Assembly: GCA_012523055.1 (NCBI GenBank)
Contig: JAAYJG010000286.1
Coordinates: forward strand, 1-34,243
Source: Ruminiclostridium sp.
GTDB taxonomy: Bacteria > Bacillota > Clostridia > DSM-8532
DNA length: 34,243 bases
Direction of reading: 5' to 3'
Part shown: one piece after another, positions 16,499 to 23,840 of the stretch
How positions within the stretch are numbered: the stretch's first letter is position 1
Layout of the letters: each line of letters opens with the position of its first letter
Position numbers and translations under genes: made by a program
The notes under the pieces: model-generated
Seen by the model: only the letters and a program-made list of their open reading frames with translations
Database searches by the model: none
Told to the model about the DNA's origin: nothing

Positions 16499-17620
16499 AT
16501 GAAAAAGTTCAAGATCAAGCTGAATAAACGAGGTTGGATTCTGCTTGCGGTGGCTGGTTTTTCCATTGTGACCATTATAACAATTCTCATAATGGGGGCT
16601 ATCCGAAACGGGAAGAACAAACAGGCAGGTAACATGGACATTACACCTACACCTACGCCGGTCCTTGTTTCGCCCGTGCCAACCGAACCCGTAGAAATTA
16701 CCATAATACCCACACCAATGCCCAGGGCGGAAGATAACTTTATTTTCCCAAAAGAAGGGGTCAGACCCATTGCCGTCATGATCGACAATGAGACCAACAA
16801 AGTACTGCCCCAGGGGGGGATCGGCATTGCGCAAATTGTATATGAAATCCTTGTGGAATATGGGGATACCCGTTATATGGTGCTGTTTTACAATAATATG
16901 CCCGAACTGATAGGACCGGTTCGCAGTTCCAGGCATTACTTTCTGGATTATGCCATGGAGTACGACGCCATCTATGCTCACATCGGCTGGAGCGATTATG
17001 CCTACCGTGATTTGGAACTGTTTGAGATTGACAGCATCGACGGGGTCACCAGCGAAGCCGGCAGCGTTTACTGGGATTTAACGCGGGACAGATCCAACTA
17101 TCATGATTCTTATACCTCTCCCGAAAGAATCAATAAATTCCTTGGCGAAGCGGAGTACACCCAGGAAACTGAAAAGAAGCTGCCTTTTAACTACCATCCA
17201 TCCGATACCGACCTGCCCGAAGGTCAAAGCGCGAAGGAGGTTTTTATCAAATATAGTACCAACAGCAACGGTGGTTTCTATTATGACTCTGCACAAAAGA
17301 ATTATAAGCGGACGCGCCTTGGAGAATTCCAAATCGACAGAAATACCAACGAGCCAATCCGCGCTAAAAACATCATCATTATGTATGTGGAAACGAAAAA
17401 TATCCCACAGGATAAATATGGAAGGAAAGATTTGATCACCACCGGATCCGGAAAGGGCTATTACGTCACCAATGGTCTGGCACAGGAGATCACCTGGGAG
17501 AAGAGTTCACGTACATCCCAGACCATATACCTCAATGCGAAGAAGGAAAAAATCGTTTTAAACCCCGGTCAGACCTGGATTCAAGTCGTCCCGCCGGACA
17601 TCAGTGTCAGATTACGATAA
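16499..17620 (+). CDS. DUF3048 (YerB-like) membrane-anchored extracellular protein
   Basis: This is a 373-residue protein with a single N-terminal membrane segment (about 14-33) after a basic stretch. A proline/threonine-rich linker (about 46-75) follows, then a DUF3048 domain running to the end. Family landmarks are RPIAVMIDNETNKVLPQGGI, IGPVRSSRHYFLDYAMEYDAIYAHIG and, near the C-terminus, RTSQTIYLNAKKEKIVLNPGQTWIQVVP. The family is common in spore-forming Firmicutes and its biochemical role is not established; the placement predicts an extracytoplasmic location. Cys is lacking near the N-terminus, so unlike B. subtilis YerB it is a signal-anchored protein rather than a lipoprotein. It has a dedicated promoter and leader, suggesting regulated expression. 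Confidence 0.88.
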   Translation: MKKFKIKLNKRGWILLAVAGFSIVTIITILIMGAIRNGKNKQAGNMDITPTPTPVLVSPVPTEPVEITIIPTPMPRAEDNFIFPKEGVRPIAVMIDNETNKVLPQGGIGIAQIVYEILVEYGDTRYMVLFYNNMPELIGPVRSSRHYFLDYAMEYDAIYAHIGWSDYAYRDLELFEIDSIDGVTSEAGSVYWDLTRDRSNYHDSYTSPERINKFLGEAEYTQETEKKLPFNYHPSDTDLPEGQSAKEVFIKYSTNSNGGFYYDSAQKNYKRTRLGEFQIDRNTNEPIRAKNIIIMYVETKNIPQDKYGRKDLITTGSGKGYYVTNGLAQEITWEKSSRTSQTIYLNAKKEKIVLNPGQTWIQVVPPDISVRLR

Positions 17621-17627
17621 TTTTTAC

Positions 17628-17656
17628 TTTACAGCGGGGTAGTGCTGTGTTATAAT
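17628..17656 (+). promoter_or_regulatory. Promoter of rplS
   Basis: TTTACA (17628-17633) and a perfect TATAAT (17651-17656) are separated by 17 bases. The leader from about 17663 to 17733 may carry autoregulatory structure, as L19 leaders do in some Firmicutes, but I could not recognise a defined motif. Confidence 0.75.
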
Positions 17657-17733
17657 GTTCTGCGTGACTACGGGCGGTCCGCTGTCTGAAAAGAGTTTGC
17701 AGGCATGAACGTCTACGATATGGAGGAACTGGA

Positions 17734-18096
17734 ATGGATAAATACGATATTATCCGCACCCTGGAAAAGGAAAACATGAAAGAAAACCTTCCGAACCTGA
17801 TGATCGGTGATTATGTAAAGGTTGCCGTGAAAGTTAAGGAAGGTACCCGCGAAAGGCTTCAAATATTTGAAGGAACCATCATTGCCATGCATGGGGCCGG
17901 CATCAGCCGCGCCATCGTTGTCAGAAGGCTGTCCTTCGGAATCGGCGTTGAAAGGGTTTTCCCCATTCATTCGCCCAAGGTTGACAATGTTGAAATCGTT
18001 CGCAGAGGTAAGGTCAGAAGGGCCAAGCTGTACTACCTGCGTGACAGAGTGGGTAAAGCGGCCAGGGTTAAGGAAGACATCAACAAAAAGAAGTAA
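17734..18096 (+). CDS. rplS: 50S ribosomal protein L19
   Basis: L19 lies at the interface of the 50S and 30S subunits. The 120-residue protein shows the conserved core [41 protein letters not shown] and the basic [23 protein letters not shown]. The C-terminus is Lys-rich. GGAGG at 17722-17726 precedes ATG by seven bases. In most Firmicutes rplS closes the rpsP-rimM-trmD operon; here those genes are absent upstream and rplS has its own promoter, so it heads a smaller unit with rbgA, itself a 50S assembly GTPase. Confidence 0.98.
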   Translation: MDKYDIIRTLEKENMKENLPNLMIGDYVKVAVKVKEGTRERLQIFEGTIIAMHGAGISRAIVVRRLSFGIGVERVFPIHSPKVDNVEIVRRGKVRRAKLYYLRDRVGKAARVKEDINKKK

Positions 18097-18102
18097 TTTA
18101 TC

Positions 18103-18130
18103 AGAAAGAGGACGGGCTGTCCTCTTTCTT
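18103..18130 (+). terminator. Terminator or attenuator between rplS and rbgA
   Basis: AGAAAGAGGAC (18103-18113) pairs perfectly with GTCCTCTTTCT (18119-18129) around a GGGCT loop. The T tract is short (TT then ACG), so partial termination with read-through into rbgA is likely. That would set rplS expression above the downstream genes. Confidence 0.7.
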
Positions 18131-18161
18131 ACGTTATGAGCATTTATATGGAGAAGATACG

Positions 18162-19019
18162 ATGAATATTCAATGGTTCCCGGGTCATATGGCAAAAACA
18201 AGGCGCATGCTCACCGAGAACATCAAGATGGTGGATGTTGTGGTGGAGCTTTTGGATGCTCGGATCCCCAAAAGCAGCCAAAACCCCGAAATCAACGAGT
18301 TGACAATGAATAAGCCCAGAGTCATTCTGTTGAATAAAAGCGATCTGGCCGATCCCGCCAAAAACAAGCTTTGGAAGGATTGGTTCAACCAGGCGGGCAT
18401 TGAGGTGATCCAGACCAATTCCATCACCGGCGAAGGCATACCGGAGCTGAAAGCCAGACTGAAAAAGATCATGCGGCCGAAGCTTGAAAACGCGGCTGAA
18501 AAGGGAAGAATCAACAGGCCGATTAAGACCATGATCGTTGGGATCCCCAATGTCGGGAAGTCGGCATTCATCAATAAGCTCACCGGCAGGGCTACCGCCG
18601 CCACCGGGGACAGGCCGGGTGTAACCCGCAGCAAACAGTGGGTGCGCATCAATCCGGAAATCCAGCTGATGGATACCCCGGGAATTTTGTGGCCCAAATT
18701 TGAAGATCCGGAAACCGGCATGCATTTGGCATTTACCGGTGCCATACGGGATGAGATCATGGATGTGCCCACCCTGGCAGCAAAGCTATTTGATAAGCTT
18801 GCCGTGCTGTATCCCGCCAGCCTGGCCAAGCGCTATAAGCTGGAGGAGATCCAGGGAAAAACGGGAGCGGTTCTTCTGGAAGAAGCCGGGCGCAAGCGGG
18901 GCTGCTTGATTTCGGGCGGAGAGGTCGATTATTACCGCATCGCAAATATCGTTCTCGATGAATTCCGTGCCGCAAAGATCGCGAGAATCACACTGGAAAC
19001 CCCAGGAGGGATGATATGA
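18162..19019 (+). CDS. rbgA: Ribosome biogenesis GTPase A (YlqF)
   Basis: RbgA drives a late step of 50S assembly. The 285-residue protein has the circularly permuted G-motif order of the YlqF/YawG family. G4 is LNKSD (about 57-61), then G5-like TNSITGEG, G1 GIPNVGKS (127-134), the switch region ATGDRPGVT and G3 DTPG (171-174). The family N-terminal signature QWFPGHMAKTRR is intact, and the C-terminal ANTAR-like RNA-binding helices follow. ATG 18162 has GGAG eight bases ahead. The gene follows rplS and overlaps rnhB by four bases, the B. subtilis order. Confidence 0.97.
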   Translation: MNIQWFPGHMAKTRRMLTENIKMVDVVVELLDARIPKSSQNPEINELTMNKPRVILLNKSDLADPAKNKLWKDWFNQAGIEVIQTNSITGEGIPELKARLKKIMRPKLENAAEKGRINRPIKTMIVGIPNVGKSAFINKLTGRATAATGDRPGVTRSKQWVRINPEIQLMDTPGILWPKFEDPETGMHLAFTGAIRDEIMDVPTLAAKLFDKLAVLYPASLAKRYKLEEIQGKTGAVLLEEAGRKRGCLISGGEVDYYRIANIVLDEFRAAKIARITLETPGGMI

Positions 19020-19795
19020 AGCCCAAAATGACTGTGAGCGAAATTCGGGAAAAAGCCGCGGGAATGCCTTTGGAGCAAGCCGCGCAATGGCTTGCGGACC
19101 TGGCACCGCAGCAGGGTATCCAGGTTGCCAAACTTGCCGATATATATAGCAGGAAACTACATAAGCTCAATGAAGAACGCAACAGAATTCTAAAAATGTC
19201 CCAATACGAGATCCTTGCCCGGGGAAAGGGCTATGTCCATATCGGGGGCATTGATGAAGCAGGCAGGGGTCCATTGGCTGGCCCGGTTGTGGCAAGCTGT
19301 GTGGTGCTTCCTCAGGGTTGCTTCATCGAGCAATTGAACGATTCAAAGAAGCTGTCACCAGCTGTCAGGGACAAGCTGTTTGACAGGATTATGGACGAAG
19401 CCGTGGATTATGGCATTGGAATGGTGATGTCCGATGAGATTGATCGGATAAACATTCTGAATGCTACCCGAAAAGCAATGGTTCTGGCGGTATCGCAATT
19501 AAAAAAACAACCGGATTACCTCATCATTGATGCGGTAAAGCTATCCCTGCAGATTGAACAGCTGTCCATCTTCAAGGGTGACAGCCTCAGTATTTCGGTT
19601 GCGGCAGCGTCCATACTGGCCAAGGTTACCCGGGACAGATGGATGGAACAGGCCGACAAACAATATCCAGGGTATGGTTTTTACCAACACAAGGGGTATG
19701 GAACCGAAGATCATATTCAGGCCATCCGCGAAAACGGACTGTGCCCGATACACCGGCGAACCTATACCCGACAGTGGGTGGATGAAGATTTATGA
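19016..19795 (+). CDS. rnhB: Ribonuclease HII
   Basis: RNase HII removes ribonucleotides from DNA, including RNA primers and misincorporated single ribonucleotides. The 259-residue protein carries the signature GGIDEAGRGPLAGPVV with Asp80 and Glu81. Asp172 in LIIDAV and Asp207 in KVTRDR complete the catalytic set. The N-terminal extension of about 70 residues before the catalytic core is typical of Firmicutes enzymes and helps substrate binding. AGGAGG at 19004-19009 precedes the ATG, which overlaps the rbgA stop (ATGA). The next gene overlaps its own stop in the same way, so rbgA, rnhB and ylqG are translationally chained. Confidence 0.97.
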   Translation: MKPKMTVSEIREKAAGMPLEQAAQWLADLAPQQGIQVAKLADIYSRKLHKLNEERNRILKMSQYEILARGKGYVHIGGIDEAGRGPLAGPVVASCVVLPQGCFIEQLNDSKKLSPAVRDKLFDRIMDEAVDYGIGMVMSDEIDRINILNATRKAMVLAVSQLKKQPDYLIIDAVKLSLQIEQLSIFKGDSLSISVAAASILAKVTRDRWMEQADKQYPGYGFYQHKGYGTEDHIQAIRENGLCPIHRRTYTRQWVDEDL

Positions 19796-21387
19796 AAATA
19801 ACAGACAGCCAACAAATTCTCCAGCTTTTTACCCAATATGCAAAAGAAGCTTTGATGGTGGGGGAGCACTTTACCGGCCGCATCCTTGCGATCACCGACG
19901 GGCTTTTGGCGCTGCAGCTTCCAGATGGAAGCAAAGTCAACGCCGAGGTAAAATCAGGGGTGGAATACTCGCCCGGTCAGGTACTGAGGCTGGAGGTTGT
20001 TGAAGAAAACGAAGGCCGTCTGTTTGTAAAGGAAGTGGCTGTAAACCAGATTCAGCCAAAGGATAATCCCATGGATCCGGTGAGTGTTCTGAAAGCTTTG
20101 AAGCTTCCTATTGACGGTGGCAGAATGGAAATCGTAAAAGCTATGACCGATCTGGATGTCAAACCGACTGCCCAAATGGTGGAAAAGGCGTTGAACCTTA
20201 TCCAGTCCAAGGACATCACCGAACCCAGACAAGCTGTATTTTTGGTCTTAAATAAAATGGAAAACAACAGCGAATATTTTCCGCTGATCAAGCAGTTTCA
20301 GCAGCAAAGCTTTCAATTCCATGAAAGGCTGCAAAGCCTCGCAAACAACCTTACACAATTGGACAGCAATACCGTTTTGGCGCTGGCCGACGCCCTGGTA
20401 ACCGATGAAATTCTGCAAAAGCAGGATCTGGCATCCTTAGAGAAACAGATCACAACCATATTGAATTCCAATGTTGTTGCGGATAAAAATACAACAGAAT
20501 TGTCTCTGGTTCCGGACAAAGCTTTGGCTAATACCTTGAAAAATGTTCTGCAGCAAATGATTACCCCGGCCTCTGATTCAGAAAGTATTTTGCAGCATCC
20601 ACAGACAAAACTCATGGACCCAAAAGCAACCCATAACCTTTTAAACCGGCTTCTGCCAGGCTTCGAAAAAGCAGATCCTCCCCTTCGCGATGAGATTGTG
20701 AAAGCGCTTGCAGATTTCTCGGCACAAGTGGTTCAGGAAAAAAACCAGCAGCCGATGACCCTGGAAAAAGCAGGACAAATCATCCTGAAGGCAACGAAGG
20801 ATGTGCTTTCTGATAAATCCGTACGGGTACAGGACGCAGGGCTTCCGAAAGTGGATGAATGGATCGAGCAGACCGAAAGAAAGCTGCTGGTGTTCAGTCA
20901 GGTTTTGGAAAAGGTTGAAGGCAGGGAAGGTGAGAGGCTTTTACCTGAAGTGCGGGAGCTGCAGACAGCCATTTCATTTTTCAATGATATTACAAGCTAT
21001 GAAGCCTTTGTTCAGCTTCCCCTGGTTTTAAAGGACAATACCACCCACGGAGAACTGTATGTGATGAAACGCAAGGGACCCAAAAAGCTGAACGCGGAAG
21101 ATTTTTCCCTGTTTCTTTCCCTGACCACGATGAATCTGGGAACCATCGACACCTTTGTTCATGTGCAGAAAAAAAATATTATGCTTCGTGTGATGGTGGA
21201 GGATGAAAGATTTTATCCCCTCTTAACCGATCAAACCAAAGCTTTGCATGAAGCTTTGAAAGCAAAGGGCTTTCACTTGTATGAACTGAAGGTTGCCCCC
21301 AGAGATGAGGGGCTGGATCTGTTCAATGCAGTGAAAAAGGCCCGCGACATCACGCAGCCCAACCCCAAAATTGATATAAAGGTTTGA
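19792..21387 (+). CDS. ylqG: YlqG-like protein with FliK-type C-terminal domain
   Basis: This 531-residue protein is soluble, with no signal peptide or membrane segment. The first 80 residues read as a small beta barrel (FTGRILAITDGLLALQLPDGSKVNAEV, then PGQVLRLEVVEENEGRLFVKEV). A long helical, Gln/Lys-rich middle follows (about 85-390). The last 140 residues resemble the C-terminal domain of flagellar hook-length protein FliK (QLPLVLKDNTTHGELYVMKR, then IDTFVHVQKKNIMLRVMVEDE). Position between rnhB and a FlhB-like gene matches B. subtilis ylqG. FliK and FlhB interact in the flagellar export switch, so a partner role with YlqH is the natural inference. No other flagellar gene is near; the true function is not known. 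Confidence 0.75.
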   Translation: MKITDSQQILQLFTQYAKEALMVGEHFTGRILAITDGLLALQLPDGSKVNAEVKSGVEYSPGQVLRLEVVEENEGRLFVKEVAVNQIQPKDNPMDPVSVLKALKLPIDGGRMEIVKAMTDLDVKPTAQMVEKALNLIQSKDITEPRQAVFLVLNKMENNSEYFPLIKQFQQQSFQFHERLQSLANNLTQLDSNTVLALADALVTDEILQKQDLASLEKQITTILNSNVVADKNTTELSLVPDKALANTLKNVLQQMITPASDSESILQHPQTKLMDPKATHNLLNRLLPGFEKADPPLRDEIVKALADFSAQVVQEKNQQPMTLEKAGQIILKATKDVLSDKSVRVQDAGLPKVDEWIEQTERKLLVFSQVLEKVEGREGERLLPEVRELQTAISFFNDITSYEAFVQLPLVLKDNTTHGELYVMKRKGPKKLNAEDFSLFLSLTTMNLGTIDTFVHVQKKNIMLRVMVEDERFYPLLTDQTKALHEALKAKGFHLYELKVAPRDEGLDLFNAVKKARDITQPNPKIDIKV

Positions 21388-21391
21388 CAAG

Positions 21392-21676
21392 ATGGAGAAA
21401 AAAGAGATAAAAAAAGCGTCGGCATTGGCTTATACTCCTGGTGAAAATAACGCTCCGATGGTTGTTGCATCGGGTAAGGGCGTGCTTGCCGAGAAAATTC
21501 TTGAGGTGGCAAAGCAGGAAAAGATTCCTGTGGTGCAGGACGCTCATCTGGCAGAAACCCTGGACAAGCTGCGCGTCGGCTCTGAAATCCCTGCCGAGCT
21601 GTATGAAGTGGTGGCCGAGGTGTTGTTATTTATCAGCCGGGTCGATGAAGAAGCCGGTAGAAAATTCGCCCGGTAG
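21392..21676 (+). CDS. ylqH: FlhB C-terminal-domain-like protein (YlqH/FlhX family)
   Basis: A 94-residue protein equivalent to the cytoplasmic substrate-switch domain of FlhB/YscU export gate proteins, without the membrane part. The matching core runs from ALAYTPGENNAPMVVASGKG through LAEKILEVAKQEKIPVVQD to AETLDKLRVGSEIPAELYEVVAEVL. The self-cleavage motif NPTH of true FlhB is absent: the corresponding region reads AYTPGENN. It therefore cannot autocleave in the usual way. It starts four bases after ylqG, whose product has a FliK-like end, so the pair reproduces the FliK-FlhB couple in miniature. Confidence 0.88.
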   Translation: MEKKEIKKASALAYTPGENNAPMVVASGKGVLAEKILEVAKQEKIPVVQDAHLAETLDKLRVGSEIPAELYEVVAEVLLFISRVDEEAGRKFAR

Positions 21677-21857
21677 CCATTCAACCCCCGTTGGTAAGAC
21701 TAAAAACCCTAACTGACTCAAAACACCGTCCATAGGCCACTGTGGTGGTTCTATTTAACTGAAAATCATGTAAACAGATCAGCATTAAGCTTGCATAACA
21801 CTGGATAATGCACATATCGGCGAATTGAATGAATAAGATGGAAGGAAACCTGTTGTG

Positions 21858-22217
21858 ATGGATCGGAAGCAGACCGGAAAGCTTGGTGAAAAACTTGCGC
21901 AGGAGTATCTGAATCAAAAGGGTTTCAAGATTCTGGCGGTAAATTACAGAGTGGGTCGCCTGGGAGAGATCGATCTGATTGCTGCTCATGGGGATCAGCT
22001 CTGTTTTATTGAGGTGAAAACACGTACGGGAAACACTTATGGAACCCCGGCCGAGGCTGTATCCTGGAAAAAACAGCAAACCATCCGTCAGGTGGCGGCA
22101 TGCTTTTTGAAGGCTCATGGCGCCGTAAACGCCCCTGTACAGTTTGACATCATGGAAGTATTCGTCTCCCGGGAAGGAAAGCTGCTGGAGCTTCATCATA
22201 TTGAGAAGGCGTTCTAG
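21858..22217 (+). CDS. yraN: YraN/UPF0102 endonuclease-fold protein
   Basis: A 119-residue protein with the restriction-endonuclease-like fold of the UPF0102 family; its in vivo role is undefined, though some members act on nucleic acids. The N-terminal helix has the signature KQTGKLGEKLAQEYLNQKGF. The active-site residues Glu37 and Asp39 in GEIDLIA and Glu52-x-Lys54 in FIEVKTR are all present, so it may be catalytically competent. A GTG at 21855 in frame directly ahead could equally serve as start; GGAAGGA ends about ten bases upstream. Linkage to rnhB is common in bacteria and fits here. Confidence 0.93.
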   Translation: MDRKQTGKLGEKLAQEYLNQKGFKILAVNYRVGRLGEIDLIAAHGDQLCFIEVKTRTGNTYGTPAEAVSWKKQQTIRQVAACFLKAHGAVNAPVQFDIMEVFVSREGKLLELHHIEKAF

Positions 22218-22339
22218 GGCAACTGGGGCTGACCGTCAACAGGTTTCAGCCAACTGCGATGAACACAGAAGAACCATCCCCCTGTTTCAACAAGAGGAAC
22301 AATTAGAACCGTCTGAGTGACTCACCGTAAGGAGAGGAT

Positions 22340-23317
22340 ATGCTGATATTTGATGCGCATTGCGATACATTGACCAGGGCTGTGAATGAAGGTAAAAACC
22401 TTTCAGCCAATTCACTTCACTGGGATGTAGCAAGAGCCGGGCAATATGACGGTTTTGTGCAGGTGTTGGCCATATGGCAGGATCCTGATAAGGTCAAACC
22501 ATCCTTTGAAGGTGCAATGCGTTATATTCTGGCGGCAGAGAAGTTTCAACGTGAGGCTCCTCGTCTGAAGCTTTGCAGGAATGCCTCGGAGCTTGAAGGG
22601 GGTCTGCAGGAAAAAAAGGTTTGTGCTTTTCTGGCCGTTGAAGGCGGTGAATGCCTCGAAGGGGAAATCGAAAACCTGAGGCTGTTTTACCAGGCTGGGG
22701 TGCGTGTTCTGACACTGACATGGAACCACGCCAATGGGTTGGGGGATGGTGCCGACGAACCCGAAAACAGAGGGCTGACACCTTTCGGACGGGAGGTTAT
22801 GCAATGGATGCAGCAAAACGGAATGGTCGTGGACATATCCCATGCCGGAGAAAGGGCCTTTTACGATTGTATTGATATTGCCCGCAAGCCCATCATTGCT
22901 TCCCACTCCAATGCGAGGAGAATCCATGATCACCCCAGAAACCTGCGGGACGAACAATTACTGGCAATCGCAAAAACCGGTGGTGTGATCGGAATGAACT
23001 TTTATACGAAGTTCATCGGCCCTCCAGGGAAAGCAGATCTTACCGCTTTAATCGGACACATAGAGCATATTCTTGGAATAGCCGGTGAAGATTCGCTAGG
23101 CCTTGGTGCGGATTTTGACGGTATGTACAGCCTGCCACCCCCGATAGTCGGCGTCGAAAACTTGTATAGCCTGTTCAATACATTGGCTCGCATGAATTAT
23201 TCGGATGAGATTCTTGAAAAAATTGCATCAGGAAATTTTCTCCGGGTTTTTGGTAATGCTTTGGAACAGACTGGGAATAATATGGATAAACCTGTACAAG
23301 CCAGCGAAAACGATTGA
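22340..23317 (+). CDS. Membrane dipeptidase-like metallopeptidase (family M19)
   Basis: A 325-residue binuclear zinc hydrolase of the renal dipeptidase family, which cleaves dipeptides including D-amino-acid-containing ones. All metal ligands can be placed: His7 and Asp9 in FDAHCDT, bridging Glu101 in AVEGGE, His168 in DISHAGE and His189 in ASHSNAR. The late LGLGADFDGM motif, with the catalytic-region Asp, is also present. No signal peptide is seen, so it acts in the cytoplasm despite the family name. AAGGAGAGG at 22329-22337 precedes ATG. It is the last gene before the structured intergenic region. The substrate is not predictable. Confidence 0.93.
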   Translation: MLIFDAHCDTLTRAVNEGKNLSANSLHWDVARAGQYDGFVQVLAIWQDPDKVKPSFEGAMRYILAAEKFQREAPRLKLCRNASELEGGLQEKKVCAFLAVEGGECLEGEIENLRLFYQAGVRVLTLTWNHANGLGDGADEPENRGLTPFGREVMQWMQQNGMVVDISHAGERAFYDCIDIARKPIIASHSNARRIHDHPRNLRDEQLLAIAKTGGVIGMNFYTKFIGPPGKADLTALIGHIEHILGIAGEDSLGLGADFDGMYSLPPPIVGVENLYSLFNTLARMNYSDEILEKIASGNFLRVFGNALEQTGNNMDKPVQASEND

Positions 23318-23419
23318 ACCGCCAGGGAACTTATTTATGGTGAAAGCAATCATACTAATATACGCTGCATAAACTCATTGCGATGGAAAAACAATGGCAT
23401 TATCAGCAAAATAATATTG

Positions 23420-23769
23420 CATTGAAATTTTTATCAAATGCCCTAAGACCCCTGCCTCACAGCGTATTTTTAGCCCTTTGGGCTAAAAAACGCGTAGCGG
23501 GGGATAAATCGATTTCTGCTTCAGTGGTGGGTACAATCTCCCACTGAAGGGGCTGGTCGCAAGCTTCGTTTGCTGCTCGCCCATGCAGCCTGGCATTTGA
23601 TAAAATGCTCGCAGACCGTTCGTAACTATCAGAGATAGTTACGAACCAGTTGCACACAAAACGCGCAAATCGGGAGTGTAGCGCAGGCTTTAGCCGAGGA
23701 ACACTCCCCCTGAAGGCACTTTCAGCGCCCGCGTTTTGGCGAACAATTCGCGCAAGTGCTCATTGAAAT
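23420..23769. repeat. 9-bp direct repeats bounding the structured intergenic element
   Basis: CATTGAAAT occurs at 23420-23428 and 23761-23769, just outside the dense hairpin block (23449-23751). Such a repeat could be a target-site duplication left by insertion of a small non-autonomous element. No terminal inverted repeats were found, and a 9-bp match in AT-rich sequence may be chance. Confidence 0.4.
23449..23751. ncRNA. Candidate structured RNA or small mobile element: chain of nested hairpins
   Basis: The only stretch over 500 bases without a gene (23318-23840) holds closely packed helices. (1) CCCCTGC 23449-23455 with 23497-23503, capped by GCGT/ACGC and a 10-bp stem 23467-23476/23480-23489. 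(2) A 9-bp stem 23519-23527/23541-23549. (3) GGCTG/CAGCC 23551-23590 with an inner stem 23559-23573. (4) GCATTT-GATA-AAATGC 23593-23608. (5) A 12-bp perfect stem 23618-23629/23635-23646. (6) CAAAACGCG 23657-23665 with 23730-23738, enclosing an 8-bp stem 23672-23679/23701-23708 and CTGAA/TTCAG 23710-23725. (7) GCGAA/TTCGC 23739-23751. No long T run follows any of them. The base composition is more GC-rich than the AT-rich flanks. The strand is unknown. Possibilities are a stand-alone noncoding RNA (for example an omega/HEARO-like RNA), a MITE-like element or an rsmB leader. No protein is encoded that I can recognise; 23318-23419 and 23770-23840 show nothing clear. Confidence 0.5.
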
Positions 23770-23840
23770 ATGAAAATGCGGTGAACTACGAATGAATGCA
23801 GCGAAACATCCGTCTATAAGCAAAGGAACAAGGGAAAAGC

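Noticed and set aside
17663-17733. L19 autoregulatory leader motif before rplS
   Set aside because: Such leaders exist in some Firmicutes, but I could not match a defined structure here. It is left as a possibility in the promoter entry only.
23457-23657. Minus-strand frame of 66 codons inside the structured element
   Set aside because: It has no convincing start site, and the peptide simply reads through hairpin arms. The base pairing explains the lack of stops better than coding does.
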